Shown here in pieces: positions 35,001-42,921 of a stretch of 64,000 nt of DNA (within the stretch, counting starts at the first letter, position 1; each line of letters begins with the position of its first letter). Source of the DNA: Chryseobacterium sp. H1D6B (GTDB lineage: Bacteria > Bacteroidota > Bacteroidia > Flavobacteriales > Weeksellaceae); assembly GCF_029892445.1 (NCBI RefSeq), contig NZ_JARXVJ010000001.1:124001-188000 (forward strand). Direction: 5' to 3'. A model generated the notes under the pieces. The model was not told the DNA's origin, searched no databases, and saw only the letters and a list, made by a program, of their open reading frames with translations. The translations under genes were made by a program, and so were the position numbers.

Positions 35001-35913
35001 AGGAAGTGCTATTGTAAAAGCATCCGGAACTGCTGTAAATGGAGTTTTCACCGTAGAATTTTACGTTCCAAAAGATATTAATTATGCAGTAGGCGAAGGA
35101 AGAATACTTGGATATGCAGATAACAAAGCAATGGATGTATTCAATAACCAGCCGGTACAGGTAGGAGATATTAATCCTAACGGAATCAATGACAGCCAGC
35201 CTCCAAAAGTAAAGTTATATATGAATAACACCAATTTTGCAGATGGGGGAATTACAGACCAGAATCCAACGTTACTTGCTTGTATCACGGATGATACGGG
35301 AATAAATTCTACAGGTTCAGGAATTGGACATGATATTACAGTATACTTAGACGGGCAGATTATTAATACCGTTGTTTTAAATGATTTCTTTGCTTCAGGG
35401 GAAGGAAATGGATGTTTAAGCCCGAGTTTAGCAGACTACCAGAAAGGGAATGTAACCTACCCTTTCAGAAATTTAGCAATAGGGCAGCACCAATTAACGT
35501 TTAAAGTTTGGGACATAAACAATAATTCTACTTCCGCTACGTTAAACTTTGAAGTTAAGGATGAAGCAGACCAGCATTTAACAATCAACAGACCACTGAA
35601 CTGGCCCAATCCTTTTACCAATAAAACGTATATTCAATTTGAACATAATTGTGATGATATTTTAGATGTACACGTTCAAATTTATACAATTACAGGAAAA
35701 TTAGTAAAAACATTGACCCAGGTAGTCGTTGCAGAACCCTTCCTACAGGGCTTTAGAACGCCGCGTCAAGCAATTGAATGGGATGGAAAAGATGATTTTG
35801 GTGACACAGTAGCAAAAGGTACGTATATTTTTAAGATATTTGCAAAAAGTCAAAACCAAGAAAAATGCAAAGGAAGTGCCACAGCTGTAGAAAAAATGGT
35901 ACTTTTGAAATAA
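32005..35913 (+). CDS. porU: type IX secretion system sortase PorU (C25 gingipain-like)
   Basis: 1302 residues with a signal peptide (MKQKITFLLLITFVSTLWAQ). The central peptidase C25 domain holds the catalytic His794 in YFGHGGINGW and Cys832 in STITCEFTLW, so the active site is intact. Beta-sandwich domains flank it and a Por-type/FlgD-like domain is near the end (WNPNPFTNK-like region GPLNWPNPFTNKTYIQFE is read as PLNWPNPFTNKTY). PorU removes the C-terminal signal of cargo at the cell surface and attaches cargo to lipopolysaccharide. It diverges from gldJ and is followed by porV, its outer-membrane partner, after 60 bases. Confidence 0.95.
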   Translation: MKQKITFLLLITFVSTLWAQRITIEWDGSKIQDFGDTKFNLPHFKNEGFSFSQNNIFIQNKQKTGEKQLKISNPVWEAISSRELFEINKDLLPDYDIADVTYYYLEGERYANFNVSLFKKVKGRVLRLSSFEVSESGSSINMGSTMKVGTTNNPLSSGAFYKIKVDKSGIFKITAQFLRDNGINPASVNPKNFRIYGNGGIMLPEYNQDVKYGALQENAIEVIGENDGVWNDSDYALFYAQGPNGYNLYDTSNGNGFKRTDTRGDRSNNLKNIYEDFSYYYINFDKGAGKRVQPVDVNLPATPLITRYDNYQVINNDQKNLLKVGRIWVEDTPIITDKAVTFTTNSPIQGSDIIRYRTQVIGYKSQQNSLTFNLNNQNPLTTIVPANSPTYAYDFFPASYTGTVTNLQGNQITVNYKPNISTNPDGAFYLDYVEVQYKEDLKFNGGQMNFRDFSLVSGSNTNYGFSITNTPGMEEVWDVTDITNANRRVNKATGSAAFNFGYTAADQNFNNEFVAFKADAAYTPQYVERIGNQNLSALQNVDYLIITVPEMMSQAQRLANYHQTKNNFNVQIVDANKIYNEFGSGSKDLTAIRDFVTKLNTPLGSLKYVFILGDASYDYKNRISNNSNVVSSYESEESADFISSFITDDYIVMTKPQTNNFITSNLPDLPVGRIPAANVTEAGNMMDKTLAYYNSFPGQSTPFGEWRMKLDFVVDDDTDENTSAPLAFHTVMNNSLAGIFELPGSNVLKEYNVRKLYLDAFQAVSTAGGQRYPQVNQAISNDIGNSLYLFYFGHGGINGWAQERVLTIDEIQNSNNFSNVYSRFPFVSTITCEFTLWDDPATSSAGEQFIKLKQGGVATMITSSRAVGIGYGIDFTSLYTREIFRLVNDDFETLGNAHLNAKKIRGSDSNHLKVNFLGDPAMKLSRPKRLLVIDNIETPVPGLIRGLDFVKVKGRVTNANGTINTTFNGRVVINIFDKRLNKTTLNNDGNLPVLNYTEEGSAIVKASGTAVNGVFTVEFYVPKDINYAVGEGRILGYADNKAMDVFNNQPVQVGDINPNGINDSQPPKVKLYMNNTNFADGGITDQNPTLLACITDDTGINSTGSGIGHDITVYLDGQIINTVVLNDFFASGEGNGCLSPSLADYQKGNVTYPFRNLAIGQHQLTFKVWDINNNSTSATLNFEVKDEADQHLTINRPLNWPNPFTNKTYIQFEHNCDDILDVHVQIYTITGKLVKTLTQVVVAEPFLQGFRTPRQAIEWDGKDDFGDTVAKGTYIFKIFAKSQNQEKCKGSATAVEKMVLLK

Positions 35914-35973
35914 TTTAAAATAACAATAGATAATCATATTAACAAAAAACTGATAATATATAAAAAACAACAT

Positions 35974-37137
35974 ATGAATTTAACTACTAAACTGCTATTA
36001 GGGATTGGTTTGAGTGCTGGTTTTTTAGGCTATTCGCAAGATTTAAGTAAAGTGAACCCGGTATTGACGGGGGCGCCTTTCCTAAGAATCGCACCAGATG
36101 CAAGAGCTGGAGGTATGGGGGATCAAGGTGTAGTGACCTCTCCAGACGCGTTTTCTCAATTTTGGAACGCAGCGAAATATCCTTTTAGCAGAACAAGTTC
36201 TTCCGTTGGTATAAGTTATACCCCTTACATGAGCAAACTTACTAATGATGTATTTTTACTTTATGGAGCATTTCATAAATTCTTAGGACAAGAAGAAAGA
36301 TCTACCATCTCTGCAAGTATCTATTACTTTAACATGGGGCAGGTAGACTTAACTCAATTAGTAGGTAACGATGTAACTTCTATGGGTACTTCTAAACCTA
36401 ACGAATTCTCTATTGATGTTGCTTATGGTTTGAAACTTTCTGATTCTTATTCCATGGCTGTAACGGGTAGATTTATCCGTTCAGATTTGGCCGGAGGTTT
36501 CAACACAGATACTACTCTTAAAGCTGCAAACTCATTTGCAGTAGATGTTTCTGGATACTATACTTCTCCAAGATTTTCAAGTTTCGGAGGGTATGACGGT
36601 AAATTGAACGCAGGTTTCGCTATCCAGAACTTAGGTCCTAAATTAGACTATACAGGAAATGAAGAATCTAGATCTTATCTTCCAACAATGGCTAGATTAG
36701 GTATTGGTTATGATATGTACTTAGATGATGCAAATAAGATCGGACTAAGTGTAGAAGGTTCTAAAATCTTAGTTCCTGGTTCAGAATTTGTAGGGATGGA
36801 TCCAAACACAAGACAGCCGATCTATAAAGTACCGAACGTAGGACCTATTGCAGGAATCAGCAAATCTTTTAAAAACCCGAACAGTATTATGTACAGCGGT
36901 GCTTTAGAATATTCTTATGACAATGCATTCTCTGTAAGAGGAGGTTATTTCCATGAAAGTGAAGAACAGGGAGCTAGACAGTACGCAACAGCAGGTGTTG
37001 GATTAAAATACCGTTCTTTTGGACTTGATGTTTCTTACCTTATTAATATGTCTAAAATTAATACTGCTTTAGATAACACCCTTCGTTTCGGATTGACTTG
37101 GAACATCGGTGATGAAACTTCTAATGTAGATTATTAA
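35974..37137 (+). CDS. porV: type IX secretion system outer-membrane protein PorV
   Basis: 387 residues. A signal peptide ends near GYSQ and is followed by FLRIAPDARAGGMGDQGVVTSPDAFSQFWNAAKYPF, the PorV/LptO hallmark (about 37-70; read here as FLRIAPDARAGGMGDQG then VVTSPDAFSQFWNAAK). It is a 14-strand FadL-like barrel that receives cargo from the SprA translocon and shuttles it to PorU. The gene follows porU and ends at a terminator, forming the porU-porV pair. Confidence 0.95.
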   Translation: MNLTTKLLLGIGLSAGFLGYSQDLSKVNPVLTGAPFLRIAPDARAGGMGDQGVVTSPDAFSQFWNAAKYPFSRTSSSVGISYTPYMSKLTNDVFLLYGAFHKFLGQEERSTISASIYYFNMGQVDLTQLVGNDVTSMGTSKPNEFSIDVAYGLKLSDSYSMAVTGRFIRSDLAGGFNTDTTLKAANSFAVDVSGYYTSPRFSSFGGYDGKLNAGFAIQNLGPKLDYTGNEESRSYLPTMARLGIGYDMYLDDANKIGLSVEGSKILVPGSEFVGMDPNTRQPIYKVPNVGPIAGISKSFKNPNSIMYSGALEYSYDNAFSVRGGYFHESEEQGARQYATAGVGLKYRSFGLDVSYLINMSKINTALDNTLRFGLTWNIGDETSNVDY

Positions 37138-37161
37138 AAAAACATAATATAAATGTTTATA

Positions 37162-37189
37162 AAAGTCTCATTATTATGAGGCTTTTTTT
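37162..37189 (+). terminator. terminator of porU-porV
   Basis: A 9-base stem with one mismatch (AAAGTCTCA with TGAGGCTTT) and a T-run of seven, 25 bases after the porV stop. Confidence 0.8.
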
Positions 37190-37201
37190 GTTTTCAATAA
37201 T

Positions 37202-37209
37202 TATTTTTG
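37202..37209 (+). promoter_or_regulatory. -7 element TATTTTTG, four bases before FUSC gene ATG
   Basis: TAnnTTTG match with a 4-base spacer to the ATG at 37214, just after the porV terminator; predicts leaderless initiation. Confidence 0.5.
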
Positions 37210-37213
37210 TAAC

Positions 37214-39472
37214 ATGAACTATTCGGCGGAGCTAAAAAAATTTGTAACCAGTCAGTATGTATATTCTGCCATCAGAATTACACTGGCAACTGTTCTGCCG
37301 TGTTTAGTCCTCGCCCACTTCGGAATCTTAAAAGAATACTTCCTTTTCCCCCTCGGAACCAGCTTTGTAGCGCTTACCGATCAGCCGGGACCCTTTATCA
37401 GAAGAAGAAATGCATTAACATTTGCTATTTTCTGTTTCGTAATAGTGGCGCTCATTGCGAGCCTGGTGATGAATTTTAAAATCCTAGTTCTTCTAGAAAT
37501 CATCGTATTCGGAATGTTTTTCTCTCTGATCGGTGTTTACGGGCAGAGACTCGCTGCTGTCGGATCATTATCTTTGGTGGTATTGGCCATTTTCATTGAC
37601 GGCCATCTTACGGGAGCCAACATTCTTAAAAGTTTACTCATATTCACTTGCGGCTGTGTATGGTTTTTATTAATATTTCTCATTGTAACCACGATACAGC
37701 CTTATAAACTGGCAAGCCAGATGATCGGCGAGAACTATCTTCAGCTGGCAGAATTTCTAAAAATAAAAGCTAATTACTATCAAAAGAACCCCGATTTCGA
37801 TAAACTGACCACTCAGGTGATCGCCAAGCAGGTAGGCATAAAAAACCTTCAGGAAGAAACAAGAGAAACCGTTTTCAAAACCAGAACTATCGTCAACGAA
37901 TCTACAACTACAAGCAGATTACTGATGCTGATGTTTTTGAATTCAATGGACCTTCATGAAAAATTAATGACCTCTGAAAGTGATTATCAGAAACTGCAGC
38001 AGAGTTTTGAGGACAGTATGATCCTGGTCAATATTCACGATTATCTTAATCTTCTTGCTGAGGAGATCACTAATATAGGGATTTCACTTCAGATCGGAAC
38101 AAGGGCAAAACCAATGTTCAATCTAGAACTTGAATTGAAAAATTTAAATTATCATTATTTCGAACTTAGAAATAAAGAAATGTCTGCCGGAAATCTTGAA
38201 AGTTTTATGGTCTTACGCCAGATCCTGATGCGTATCAATGAAATTACAAAAGAAATCAATGAGATCTATAAAGTATTTTCTCAGAATGTAAAGCTGGCAA
38301 AAAGTCTTTCAACAGGATTAGATCTAAAAAAATTCATGCCTAATGAAGAGAAACTTAATTTTAAAGTTTTAAGAAACAACATTTCGCTTTCTTCATCTCA
38401 GTTCCGCCACGCCATACGAATCACAACAGCACTGCTGATAGGATATATTTTTTCTATGTTCCAGCTGCTGGGGATCGGCCATACATATTGGATATTAATT
38501 ACAATTACTGCCATATTAAAACCCGCCTACTCCATTACAAAACAAAGGAATTTCCTGCGTTTTTACGGAACTGTTGCAGGCGCTGTTATTGCCTATGTAA
38601 TCTTACACTTTGTGCATTATAATGCTGTTTTATTCAGCATTTTATTGCTGAGCATGATTTTATGTTTCAGTCTGCTGAAAGGACGTTATTTTTGGGCAGT
38701 TCTCTTCATGACAATTTATGTTTTTCTGAGTTTTAATTTTTTAAGCCCCGGAAAAATAGATGTTATTTTCAAAGACCGGATCGTGGATACCATCGTTGCA
38801 GGAATTATTGCTTTTGCAGTCTCGTATATTGTTCTTCCTGTCTGGGAGCATACACAGAATTTAGATTTAATGAAAAAATCTGCAGCAAGTAATCTTATCT
38901 ATTTTCAAAGTGTCATTTCTAAATTTTTAGAAGGAAATTTTGATCTTGAAGATTATAAAGTAAAACGGAAAAACGCCATCATTTCACTGGCCAATCTTTC
39001 TGACAACTTCCAAAGAATGATCTCTGAACCTAAAAACCAGCAGAAAAAACTTGAGGTTGTCCATCAGTTTGTAGCCACTTCACACCTGATCACTGCTTAC
39101 ACAGCATCACTATCACAGTATTCAAAAAACAATGAAAAATATCCTGAAATAGACGCTGAAAGCTGGAGCAGAAAAATAGAAGCCGAAATGCATCAGACTT
39201 CTGCTTTGTTAAACGGTGAAGAAATCAATGAAGCGCTGAAAATGGAAAGCCGTCTGGAACCGGAAGATTCTTCTATTGAAGATTTAATCCTTAAAAGAAA
39301 AACAGAAATTACTGAAAAAGAATCCTACGACAGAAGAGATCCGAATAAAATATCTCATTTAACCGAGCTTAAAAATATCCACGATGTTTTAGAGTTAATT
39401 TATGATGTTGCGAAAGAACAGCGCAAAGTGATAGAAAAATACAAAGCGGAATCTACTCCTCCACAATCGTAA
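37214..39472 (+). CDS. FUSC-family inner-membrane protein (YccS/YhfK-like)
   Basis: 752 residues in the YccS pattern. A first block of about six membrane helices (about 20-170) is followed by a soluble helical region (about 170-390), then a second membrane block (about 395-545) with IRITTALLIGYIF...HTYWILITITAILKP and KGRYFWAVLFMTIYVF (the FUSC motif). The cytosolic helical tail ends in KAESTPPQS. The family is linked to export of aromatic or other organic acids, but function in this group is not established. The 3' end overlaps the phosphopantetheinyl transferase gene convergently by 20 bases. Confidence 0.85.
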   Translation: MNYSAELKKFVTSQYVYSAIRITLATVLPCLVLAHFGILKEYFLFPLGTSFVALTDQPGPFIRRRNALTFAIFCFVIVALIASLVMNFKILVLLEIIVFGMFFSLIGVYGQRLAAVGSLSLVVLAIFIDGHLTGANILKSLLIFTCGCVWFLLIFLIVTTIQPYKLASQMIGENYLQLAEFLKIKANYYQKNPDFDKLTTQVIAKQVGIKNLQEETRETVFKTRTIVNESTTTSRLLMLMFLNSMDLHEKLMTSESDYQKLQQSFEDSMILVNIHDYLNLLAEEITNIGISLQIGTRAKPMFNLELELKNLNYHYFELRNKEMSAGNLESFMVLRQILMRINEITKEINEIYKVFSQNVKLAKSLSTGLDLKKFMPNEEKLNFKVLRNNISLSSSQFRHAIRITTALLIGYIFSMFQLLGIGHTYWILITITAILKPAYSITKQRNFLRFYGTVAGAVIAYVILHFVHYNAVLFSILLLSMILCFSLLKGRYFWAVLFMTIYVFLSFNFLSPGKIDVIFKDRIVDTIVAGIIAFAVSYIVLPVWEHTQNLDLMKKSAASNLIYFQSVISKFLEGNFDLEDYKVKRKNAIISLANLSDNFQRMISEPKNQQKKLEVVHQFVATSHLITAYTASLSQYSKNNEKYPEIDAESWSRKIEAEMHQTSALLNGEEINEALKMESRLEPEDSSIEDLILKRKTEITEKESYDRRDPNKISHLTELKNIHDVLELIYDVAKEQRKVIEKYKAESTPPQS

Positions 39473-40067
39473 AACAGTAATCATCAAAAAATTCTACTCT
39501 CGCTTTGAACTCGTCTGAAAACTGATCATCGTATACCCTGCAGCTTATTTTGTGCAGATGTTTGAGTTCAAAAGGCTTCACTTCATAGTTTTTCTTTAAA
39601 GACCAGTATTTAGAATGATGGATCTTATACATACTTTCCTTCACACTCCATATAATGGTATAGAAAGTATCTGCTTTATCTTCAGGAATAAAATCTCTTT
39701 CATTTTCATAAATGAATTTATCAATTACCCTTAATATTTTTGGATTGAATTTTTCTACATCAATCCCTATTTTATTTTTGGAAACCGCGATAGCGGCAAA
39801 AGGAAAAGAATGTGTGATAGAGATCTCTGCATCTTTAGGAGAAAGATAAGGTTCTCTTTCTTTATATAAAATTTTAGAACCCGGTTTTAAACTTTTTAAA
39901 AGTTTTCTCACCATAAGAACTTCCAATAATTTCTGGGGATGATAATCTTGTACCTTCTCTGCATTTTCCGGCTCTAAAAGCTCATTAATACACAGTTCTT
40001 CACTTTCATCATATTTCCATACAAGAATTGCGGCGTTATCATCAGAAAAATCTCGGTAAAGAGGCAT
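39453..40067 (-). CDS. 4'-phosphopantetheinyl transferase, Sfp type
   Basis: 204 residues. The Mg2+/CoA motif GIDVEKF (Asp103, Glu105) and WSVKESMYK (Lys143, Glu144; family WxxKES/A) are intact, with ITHSFPFAA before them. The enzyme transfers phosphopantetheine from CoA to carrier proteins. The short Sfp-like length allows action on fatty acid ACP or on polyketide/peptide carrier domains such as flexirubin-type pigment synthases. It overlaps the FUSC gene convergently. The following 184-base gap to the HugZ-like gene shows nothing. Confidence 0.9.
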   Translation of the reverse strand: MPLYRDFSDDNAAILVWKYDESEELCINELLEPENAEKVQDYHPQKLLEVLMVRKLLKSLKPGSKILYKEREPYLSPKDAEISITHSFPFAAIAVSKNKIGIDVEKFNPKILRVIDKFIYENERDFIPEDKADTFYTIIWSVKESMYKIHHSKYWSLKKNYEVKPFELKHLHKISCRVYDDQFSDEFKARVEFFDDYCFTIVEE

Positions 40068-40251
40068 TGTTTTTTTATTCAGTAAAAGTAATAAAAATAT
40101 GCTGGAAGAAAAAAATGGAAGGAAGCCGGAGGACGGAAATTACTGTTAATCTTTAAAAGTTATCATTAAAAAACTATTCATTAAAAAACAGATTTTTTGT
40201 GTACTTAACTTCTATAGACTTCCCTTTCCCATCTTCCAGCTCCATTCTTAT

Positions 40252-40782
40252 CTATTTCGGCTGATGATTGGCGTCATTTCGGTGTTCAAGGATTTCTAAA
40301 TTTTCATCTACAAAATAAGCACTTCCAAATCCGTTCACATAAGAACCTTTCACGGGCTGCAGTGCAATAAGAATAAAATCTTTCATTTCAGAAATGACAT
40401 CCACTACTTTTCCATGAGCTTCTTTTAAGCCGGCAACCACAGTATTCCACTTTTCGGAATCTCTTTCAACCTGAGAAGCTGAAGCCTCAATTGTTAAACG
40501 CTCCCGGGCATACATCTGTTTCGTTGCAGATTCGTCTTCAATGAACATCATTGAAATCTTTCTTCCTTCTGCCAGATTTTTGGTATGTCTTGCCATAAAA
40601 GAAACCAGAATATAGAATGTATTTTCTATTTCAACACAAGGTGCATAGCTGGAATTAGGATTCCCTTCTGCATCTACAGTAGCTAAAATTACACTTTTAG
40701 TACTGCCTATCAATTCCTTCACTTTCGGGGTAAGAGGTTTTGCTTTTTTCTGAGCTTCGTCCTGTGTATTTGTATGATTCAT
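40252..40782 (-). CDS. HugZ-like pyridoxamine 5'-phosphate oxidase-fold protein
   Basis: 176 residues of the split-barrel flavin/heme-binding family: SVILATVDAEGNPNSSYAPCVE (about 30-51), FYILVSFMARHTKNLAEGRKISMMFIEDE (about 57-85, where the ARHTKNL motif marks the HugZ group) and GSYVNGFGSAYFVD near the end. HugZ relatives degrade or use heme in iron acquisition. No heme-uptake gene is adjacent, so the function is tentative. A TATTTTTG box (40801-40808, minus) lies 18 bases before the ATG. Confidence 0.8.
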   Translation of the reverse strand: MNHTNTQDEAQKKAKPLTPKVKELIGSTKSVILATVDAEGNPNSSYAPCVEIENTFYILVSFMARHTKNLAEGRKISMMFIEDESATKQMYARERLTIEASASQVERDSEKWNTVVAGLKEAHGKVVDVISEMKDFILIALQPVKGSYVNGFGSAYFVDENLEILEHRNDANHQPK

Positions 40783-40900
40783 AGTATAAATTTAATGAAG
40801 CAAAAATAGGTTATTTAGATTAAATCCAAATAATTTAAAACTATGTATAATCTCATTATCTGAACTTAGTCCATCGTTTTTATATATTAATTATTAATTG

Positions 40901-40908
40901 TAATTTTG
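40901..40908 (+). promoter_or_regulatory. -7 promoter element of ahcY (TAATTTTG)
   Basis: TAnnTTTG match 40 bases before the ahcY ATG. The 40-base leader is too short for a SAM/SAH riboswitch and none is seen. Confidence 0.5.
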
Positions 40909-40948
40909 CATCTTATTATCAACTGAATTTAAAATTTATTCATTACAT

Positions 40949-42262
40949 ATGAGTACTACAACACAATACGTTCCTTATAAAGTTAAGGATATTTCCCTAG
41001 CAGAATGGGGAAGAAAAGAAATTACCCTAGCTGAAGCAGAAATGCCAGGTTTAATGTCTATCCGTGAAGAATACGGACCGTCTCAGCCGCTTAAAGGGGC
41101 AAGAATTGCGGGATGCCTTCACATGACGATCCAAACTGCTGTACTTATCGAGACTCTAGTAGCTTTAGGTGCTGAAGTTACTTGGTCATCTTGTAACATC
41201 TTCTCTACACAAGACCATGCTGCGGCTGCTATTGTTGCTGCAGGAATCCCAGTATATGCTTGGAAAGGTTTAAATGAAGAAGATTTTGACTGGTGTATCG
41301 AGCAGACTTTATTCTTTGGTGAAGACAGAAAACCATTGAATATGATCTTGGATGACGGTGGAGATTTAACTAATATGGTTTTTGACAAATATCCAGAATT
41401 CACTAAAGATATTAAAGGTCTTTCTGAGGAAACTACTACAGGAGTACACAGATTGTACGAAAGAATGAAAAACGGAACTTTAGTAATGCCTGCAATCAAT
41501 GTAAATGATTCTGTTACTAAATCTAAATTCGACAACAAATACGGATGTAAGGAATCTGCTGTAGATGCAGTAAGAAGAGCTACAGACTTAATGCTTGCTG
41601 GAAAAAGAGTGGTAGTATGCGGATACGGAGACGTAGGTAAAGGTACTGCGGCTTCATTCAGAGGAGCTGGATCTATCGTTACTGTTACAGAGATCGACCC
41701 TATCTGTGCATTACAAGCTGCAATGGACGGTTACGAAGTGAAAAAACTAGATACTGTAGTAGATAACGCAGATATCATCATTACAACGACAGGTAACTTT
41801 AACATTGTAAGAGGAGAACATTTCCTTAAAATGAAAGACAAAGCCGTTGTTTGTAACATCGGACACTTCGATAATGAAATCGATATGGCTTGGTTAAATG
41901 AAAACTATGGGAACACTAAATCTGAAGTTAAACCTCAGGTTGACATCTATACTATCGAAGGCAAAGAAGTGATCATCCTAGCTGAAGGAAGACTAGTAAA
42001 CTTAGGTTGTGCAACAGGACACCCAAGTTTCGTAATGTCTAACTCTTTCTCTAACCAGACTTTGGCTCAGATCGAATTATGGACAAACTCTGCTGCTTAC
42101 GGAAACGAAGTATATATGCTGCCTAAGCATCTAGATGAAAAAGTAGCTGCTCTTCACCTTAAGAAATTAAGCGTTGAGTTAGAAACTCTTACTCCTGAGC
42201 AGGCAGATTATATTGGTGTTGATGTAAAAGGGCCGTTCAAGCCTGAATATTACAGATACTAA
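40949..42262 (+). CDS. ahcY: adenosylhomocysteinase
   Basis: 437 residues, nearly the standard length. Signatures: [16 protein letters not shown] (about 54-69), [14 protein letters not shown] (about 82-95), the NAD-binding GYGDVGKG (about 227-234) and the C-terminal KPEYYRY that reaches into a neighbouring subunit's NAD site. The enzyme splits S-adenosylhomocysteine to homocysteine and adenosine and so relieves inhibition of methyltransferases. Codon choice looks strongly biased toward few codons, as expected of a highly expressed gene. Monocistronic with its own terminator. Confidence 0.97.
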   Translation: MSTTTQYVPYKVKDISLAEWGRKEITLAEAEMPGLMSIREEYGPSQPLKGARIAGCLHMTIQTAVLIETLVALGAEVTWSSCNIFSTQDHAAAAIVAAGIPVYAWKGLNEEDFDWCIEQTLFFGEDRKPLNMILDDGGDLTNMVFDKYPEFTKDIKGLSEETTTGVHRLYERMKNGTLVMPAINVNDSVTKSKFDNKYGCKESAVDAVRRATDLMLAGKRVVVCGYGDVGKGTAASFRGAGSIVTVTEIDPICALQAAMDGYEVKKLDTVVDNADIIITTTGNFNIVRGEHFLKMKDKAVVCNIGHFDNEIDMAWLNENYGNTKSEVKPQVDIYTIEGKEVIILAEGRLVNLGCATGHPSFVMSNSFSNQTLAQIELWTNSAAYGNEVYMLPKHLDEKVAALHLKKLSVELETLTPEQADYIGVDVKGPFKPEYYRY

Positions 42263-42286
42263 TTAAATTTAGTTTAAAAATATCTT

Positions 42287-42315
42287 AAAGCTCTGCAGAA
42301 TCTGCAGAGCTTTTT
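42287..42315 (+). terminator. terminator of ahcY
   Basis: A 13-base perfect stem (AAAGCTCTGCAGA with TCTGCAGAGCTTT) with a T-run, 24 bases after the stop. Confidence 0.9.
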
Positions 42316-42346
42316 CTTTAAAGTATTGATATCATTAAAAAAATGA

Positions 42347-42354
42347 TATATTTG
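42347..42354 (+). promoter_or_regulatory. -7 promoter element (TATATTTG) of yiaA-like gene
   Basis: TAnnTTTG match 27 bases before the ATG at 42382, with a TTG 18 bases upstream as a possible -33 element. Confidence 0.5.
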
Positions 42355-42381
42355 GCTCCGCTAAACTAAAAACATTAACTA

Positions 42382-42774
42382 ATGAAAAAACAAAAAGTAT
42401 CAAATGCATTCGTCGCTGCATCATGGATTGCTTTAGGAGCAGGAATGGTAGGATACATTGCAGGTCTTGTAAGAGCTGAAATGCTGCTTAATGAAAAAGG
42501 TTATTATTTCACGATCCTTCTTTATGGTTTATTTGCAGTAGTTTCTCTTCAAAAAGCGGTTCGTGACAAATTAGAGAACATCCAGGTTACGGATATTTAT
42601 TATGGGATCTGCTGGTTTGCTGCAATCTCATCTATTGTATTATTAGCTGTAGGATTATGGAATGCCACTATTCTTCCAAGTGAGAAAGGGTTTTATGCCT
42701 TTGCTTTTTTACTGGCTCTTTTTGGAGCAATTACAGTTCAGAAAAATACGCGGGACAATATGATTCAAGAATAA
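42382..42774 (+). CDS. YiaA/YiaB-family inner-membrane protein
   Basis: 130 residues built of two YiaAB units, each with two membrane helices. The units share a pattern: AALGAG..GY.AGL-type first helix, a short polar loop ([18 protein letters not shown]), and a second helix ending in VSLQKAVRD or ITVQKNTRD. The duplication is visible by eye (about 8-60 and 72-127). The family is widespread; function unknown. Single gene with its own promoter box and terminator. Confidence 0.8.
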   Translation: MKKQKVSNAFVAASWIALGAGMVGYIAGLVRAEMLLNEKGYYFTILLYGLFAVVSLQKAVRDKLENIQVTDIYYGICWFAAISSIVLLAVGLWNATILPSEKGFYAFAFLLALFGAITVQKNTRDNMIQE

Positions 42775-42777
42775 CAG

Positions 42778-42804
42778 AAAACTCTCCAAATTTTGGAGAG
42801 TTTT
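42778..42804 (+). terminator. terminator of yiaA-like gene
   Basis: A perfect stem (AAAACTCTCCAAA with TTTGGAGAGTTTT) four bases after the stop codon. Confidence 0.8.
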
Positions 42805-42921
42805 CATTTTAATGCTATTTTAATATCACCAAAAACAAAAATAAACAGATTACACCAACTAATTCTTTAAATATTTGAAGAATTTTTATATTTTTATCAA
42901 ATTAACTCACAAAATATTGAT

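Noticed and set aside
40909-40948. SAM/SAH-type riboswitch before ahcY
   Set aside because: The leader is only about 40 bases long and shows no paired structure.
41119-41538. 139-codon minus-strand frame inside ahcY
   Set aside because: It is antisense to a highly conserved, codon-biased gene and has no features of its own.
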